This document shows positions 62,405-64,000 of a DNA stretch of 64,000 nucleotides, piece by piece. The DNA comes from Trichomonas vaginalis G3. Taxonomy: Eukaryota > Parabasalia > Trichomonadida > Trichomonadidae. The stretch is taken from contig NC_067203.1 in the NCBI RefSeq assembly GCF_026262505.1, positions 248,001-312,000 of the forward strand, read 5' to 3'. Under the pieces are notes generated by a model. The model had not been told where the DNA came from, did not search any database, and was given only the letters and a program-made list of their open reading frames with translations. Both the position numbers and the translations under genes were made by a program. The first letter of the stretch is position 1. Each line of letters begins with the position of its first letter.

Positions 62405-64000
62405 ATGTACGCCGCTCAGAATATAACGCCAACAGTTTTGGATGCCATGAATGGAAATGTTTCCGAATGGTATAACGAATGCGACAATGCCATTAGAAGG
62501 TCAGAAATAGTTCCTGGAACTTACGAATATACAACTGCTGTTTCTTATGGAAACGTAGGTGAGTTTGGAGAAGGTTCTTCAACAACAGTAGATATTGCTT
62601 GCGACAGGTTTCATATTATTTCTATTGACAACTCATTCTTATACGTGGAACAAGACATTGAAATAAAACCTTCTGCCAAGTTGTCTGACAAGAAAGGTTG
62701 CAATGGAATTTTCTATGTCGGATACCAATATGCTCCAGAAGTTTTCATGGGATATAAGATATATTCTAACTCTGACTTAGTTCAAACAGTAACCTGGGCA
62801 AACTATGAATGGTTCGCTTTGAGAAACTCAGTACAACCACAAGCTAGAGAACAAACAGACCAGTATGCAACTATTGAGAAAATAAGAAGACTTGACCCTA
62901 ACGTTCCAGGAGTTTGTTAACCTTTCTGGACAAACTGCAGCAGCAGTAACCAAAGTAAAACTGAAACTTAGAGTTCCTTTGTCATCTTTCCTCATCTTCA
63001 GGTTTTTAAGATACTTGCCAAACTGGGCAGGAAAAATTTCTATCGAACTTACTCCAAGCAAAAATAACTTAGTCATTGCACCAACACAAGACCCATTCAG
63101 CATTGCTGTAGCTGGAACTGGTGGAGCCAAGTTCTGTGACTTTTGCAAAGACAAAGTTGACTTAGACTTTGGTTTCTCAAACCTCAACACTGATGTAAAC
63201 TACTACTTCAATGCTGCTGGAACTGCTTGGGACCCAGTTAAGTTCACATGCGAAAAGTTTGAATGCAAGAGAATAGAAAGCAGACTTGCAGTCTATATGT
63301 TGGACCCAGATATTTCAAATGCTTTAGCTGCCAAATATATTGCAGTTCCACTTATGTTCCCTATACACCAAATATCTGTCAAAGACTTTGCAGGTGAAGT
63401 TGGAAACCAAAGTGCTGACCCAGGTGCAAGAACAGATATTGCCTTAACAACTGCAATGAAACATGCAGATACTATGTTTGTACTGTTCAGACGAACTATA
63501 AATGACTATTCTTGTTTCTACAACCCTGGTATTAAATATCATATAAACATAGATGGCAAATATTATCCAAGAGAAGAATATTCTACAGTTGAGGATATGA
63601 GGTCATACAACTTGACATTAGATGCTATGAACTTTAACAACAACTTCACAACAACCATTAACCCTGAAATGCAAAGTTCTATTATGCCATATGTGAAAGT
63701 ATGGACCCATACAGGAGCTCAAAAAACTCAATATACAAATAGAGACCGTTCAAACTTTTGGCTTGGCATTCCATTTGCTGACTCAGAAGACTTTATGGGT
63801 GGTATTTCAACTGTTGGTACAGTTCAAATACAATATACTGGTGACAGAGACGGTCCAGATGAATTGAAAGCAAAGAAGTTTACAAAACCAATAGCACTTT
63901 TCACGGAAGATGCTCTTTTGAAGATTCGTTCGATGAAACCTGCTGGGGCTCCTCAGATTGGTATAACGACAGCTTCCATCGAGCAGATTTTGGCAGCAGG
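62405..64000 (+). pseudogene. Major capsid protein of Polinton 2 (broken, window edge)
   Basis: The gene starts MYAAQNITPTVLDAMNGNVS, the same as Polinton 1, and runs to the window end near its C-terminus (SIEQILAAG). Most of the sequence is almost identical to 40762-42369, with a locally different segment near 63100-63130. It is broken, about one break. Confidence 0.75.

Larger units (their letters stand above)
58505..64000 (+). mobile_element. Polinton 2, left part (runs past the window)
   Basis: The left terminus is a short A-tract followed by GGTATTGGGGCCTCCAGG, a hairpin and CTAGCCCCGAAGATGTT, matching the Polinton 1 ends. The host flank ends CCATTATT. Inside are a chimeric small frame, a large structural-type gene and the major capsid gene, in the same order as the right end of Polinton 1 but inverted. 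The parts seen are very similar to Polinton 1, so both are of the same young subfamily. It is broken in at least two or three places in the visible part. Confidence 0.9.

Overview
The window looks like nuclear DNA of a trichomonad protist, most likely Trichomonas vaginalis. It is AT-rich, has compact intron-less genes with short intergenic gaps, a trichomonad-style ankyrin gene with a conserved helical N-terminus, initiator-like TCA(C/T)T(T/A) motifs just upstream of some ATGs, and abundant large Polinton (Maverick) elements. The species is inferred from style and was not confirmed by a search.

Layout. (1) 1-17216: a repeat-rich block. Its core is an inverted repeat carrying two copies each of a viral-type SF3 helicase gene and an HNH endonuclease gene, arranged around about 3.5 kb of short-unit satellite with a 97-bp perfect inverted repeat at its centre. 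Next come about eleven copies of a 510-bp tandem unit, a 92-codon gene, a 106-codon gene and a 261-bp tandem repeat. Satellite and palindrome motifs shared with the Polinton downstream suggest a Polinton-related origin. (2) 17577-20777: a composite non-autonomous DNA transposon with 9-bp inverted ends and an 8-bp target duplication. It contains a duplicated 1.4-kb unit packed with serial hairpins. (3) 20847-21647: a host gene, YIF1-like. (4) 22025-47189: Polinton 1, about 25.2 kb, with A/T-tract inverted ends and a 6-bp target duplication (AAATAA). It carries a DNA adenine methyltransferase, a phage-type tail-fibre protein, retroviral-type integrase, protein-primed DNA polymerase B, packaging ATPase, SF3 helicase, major and putative minor capsid proteins and many unknown genes. 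Some frames look whole and several are broken. (5) 47190-58504: a near-perfect host palindrome (arms about 5.4 and 5.7 kb, spacer about 224 bp). Each arm holds one ankyrin-repeat gene and one 342-codon helical gene. (6) 58505-64000: the left end of Polinton 2, cut by the window edge.

How it fits together. The two Polintons sit in opposite arms of the same host palindrome, about 120 bp apart in arm coordinates. Each arm keeps the uninterrupted version of the site that is filled in the other arm. The palindrome therefore most likely existed before both insertions. The arms are almost identical except in the ankyrin repeats, where one copy has two more repeats and many substitutions.
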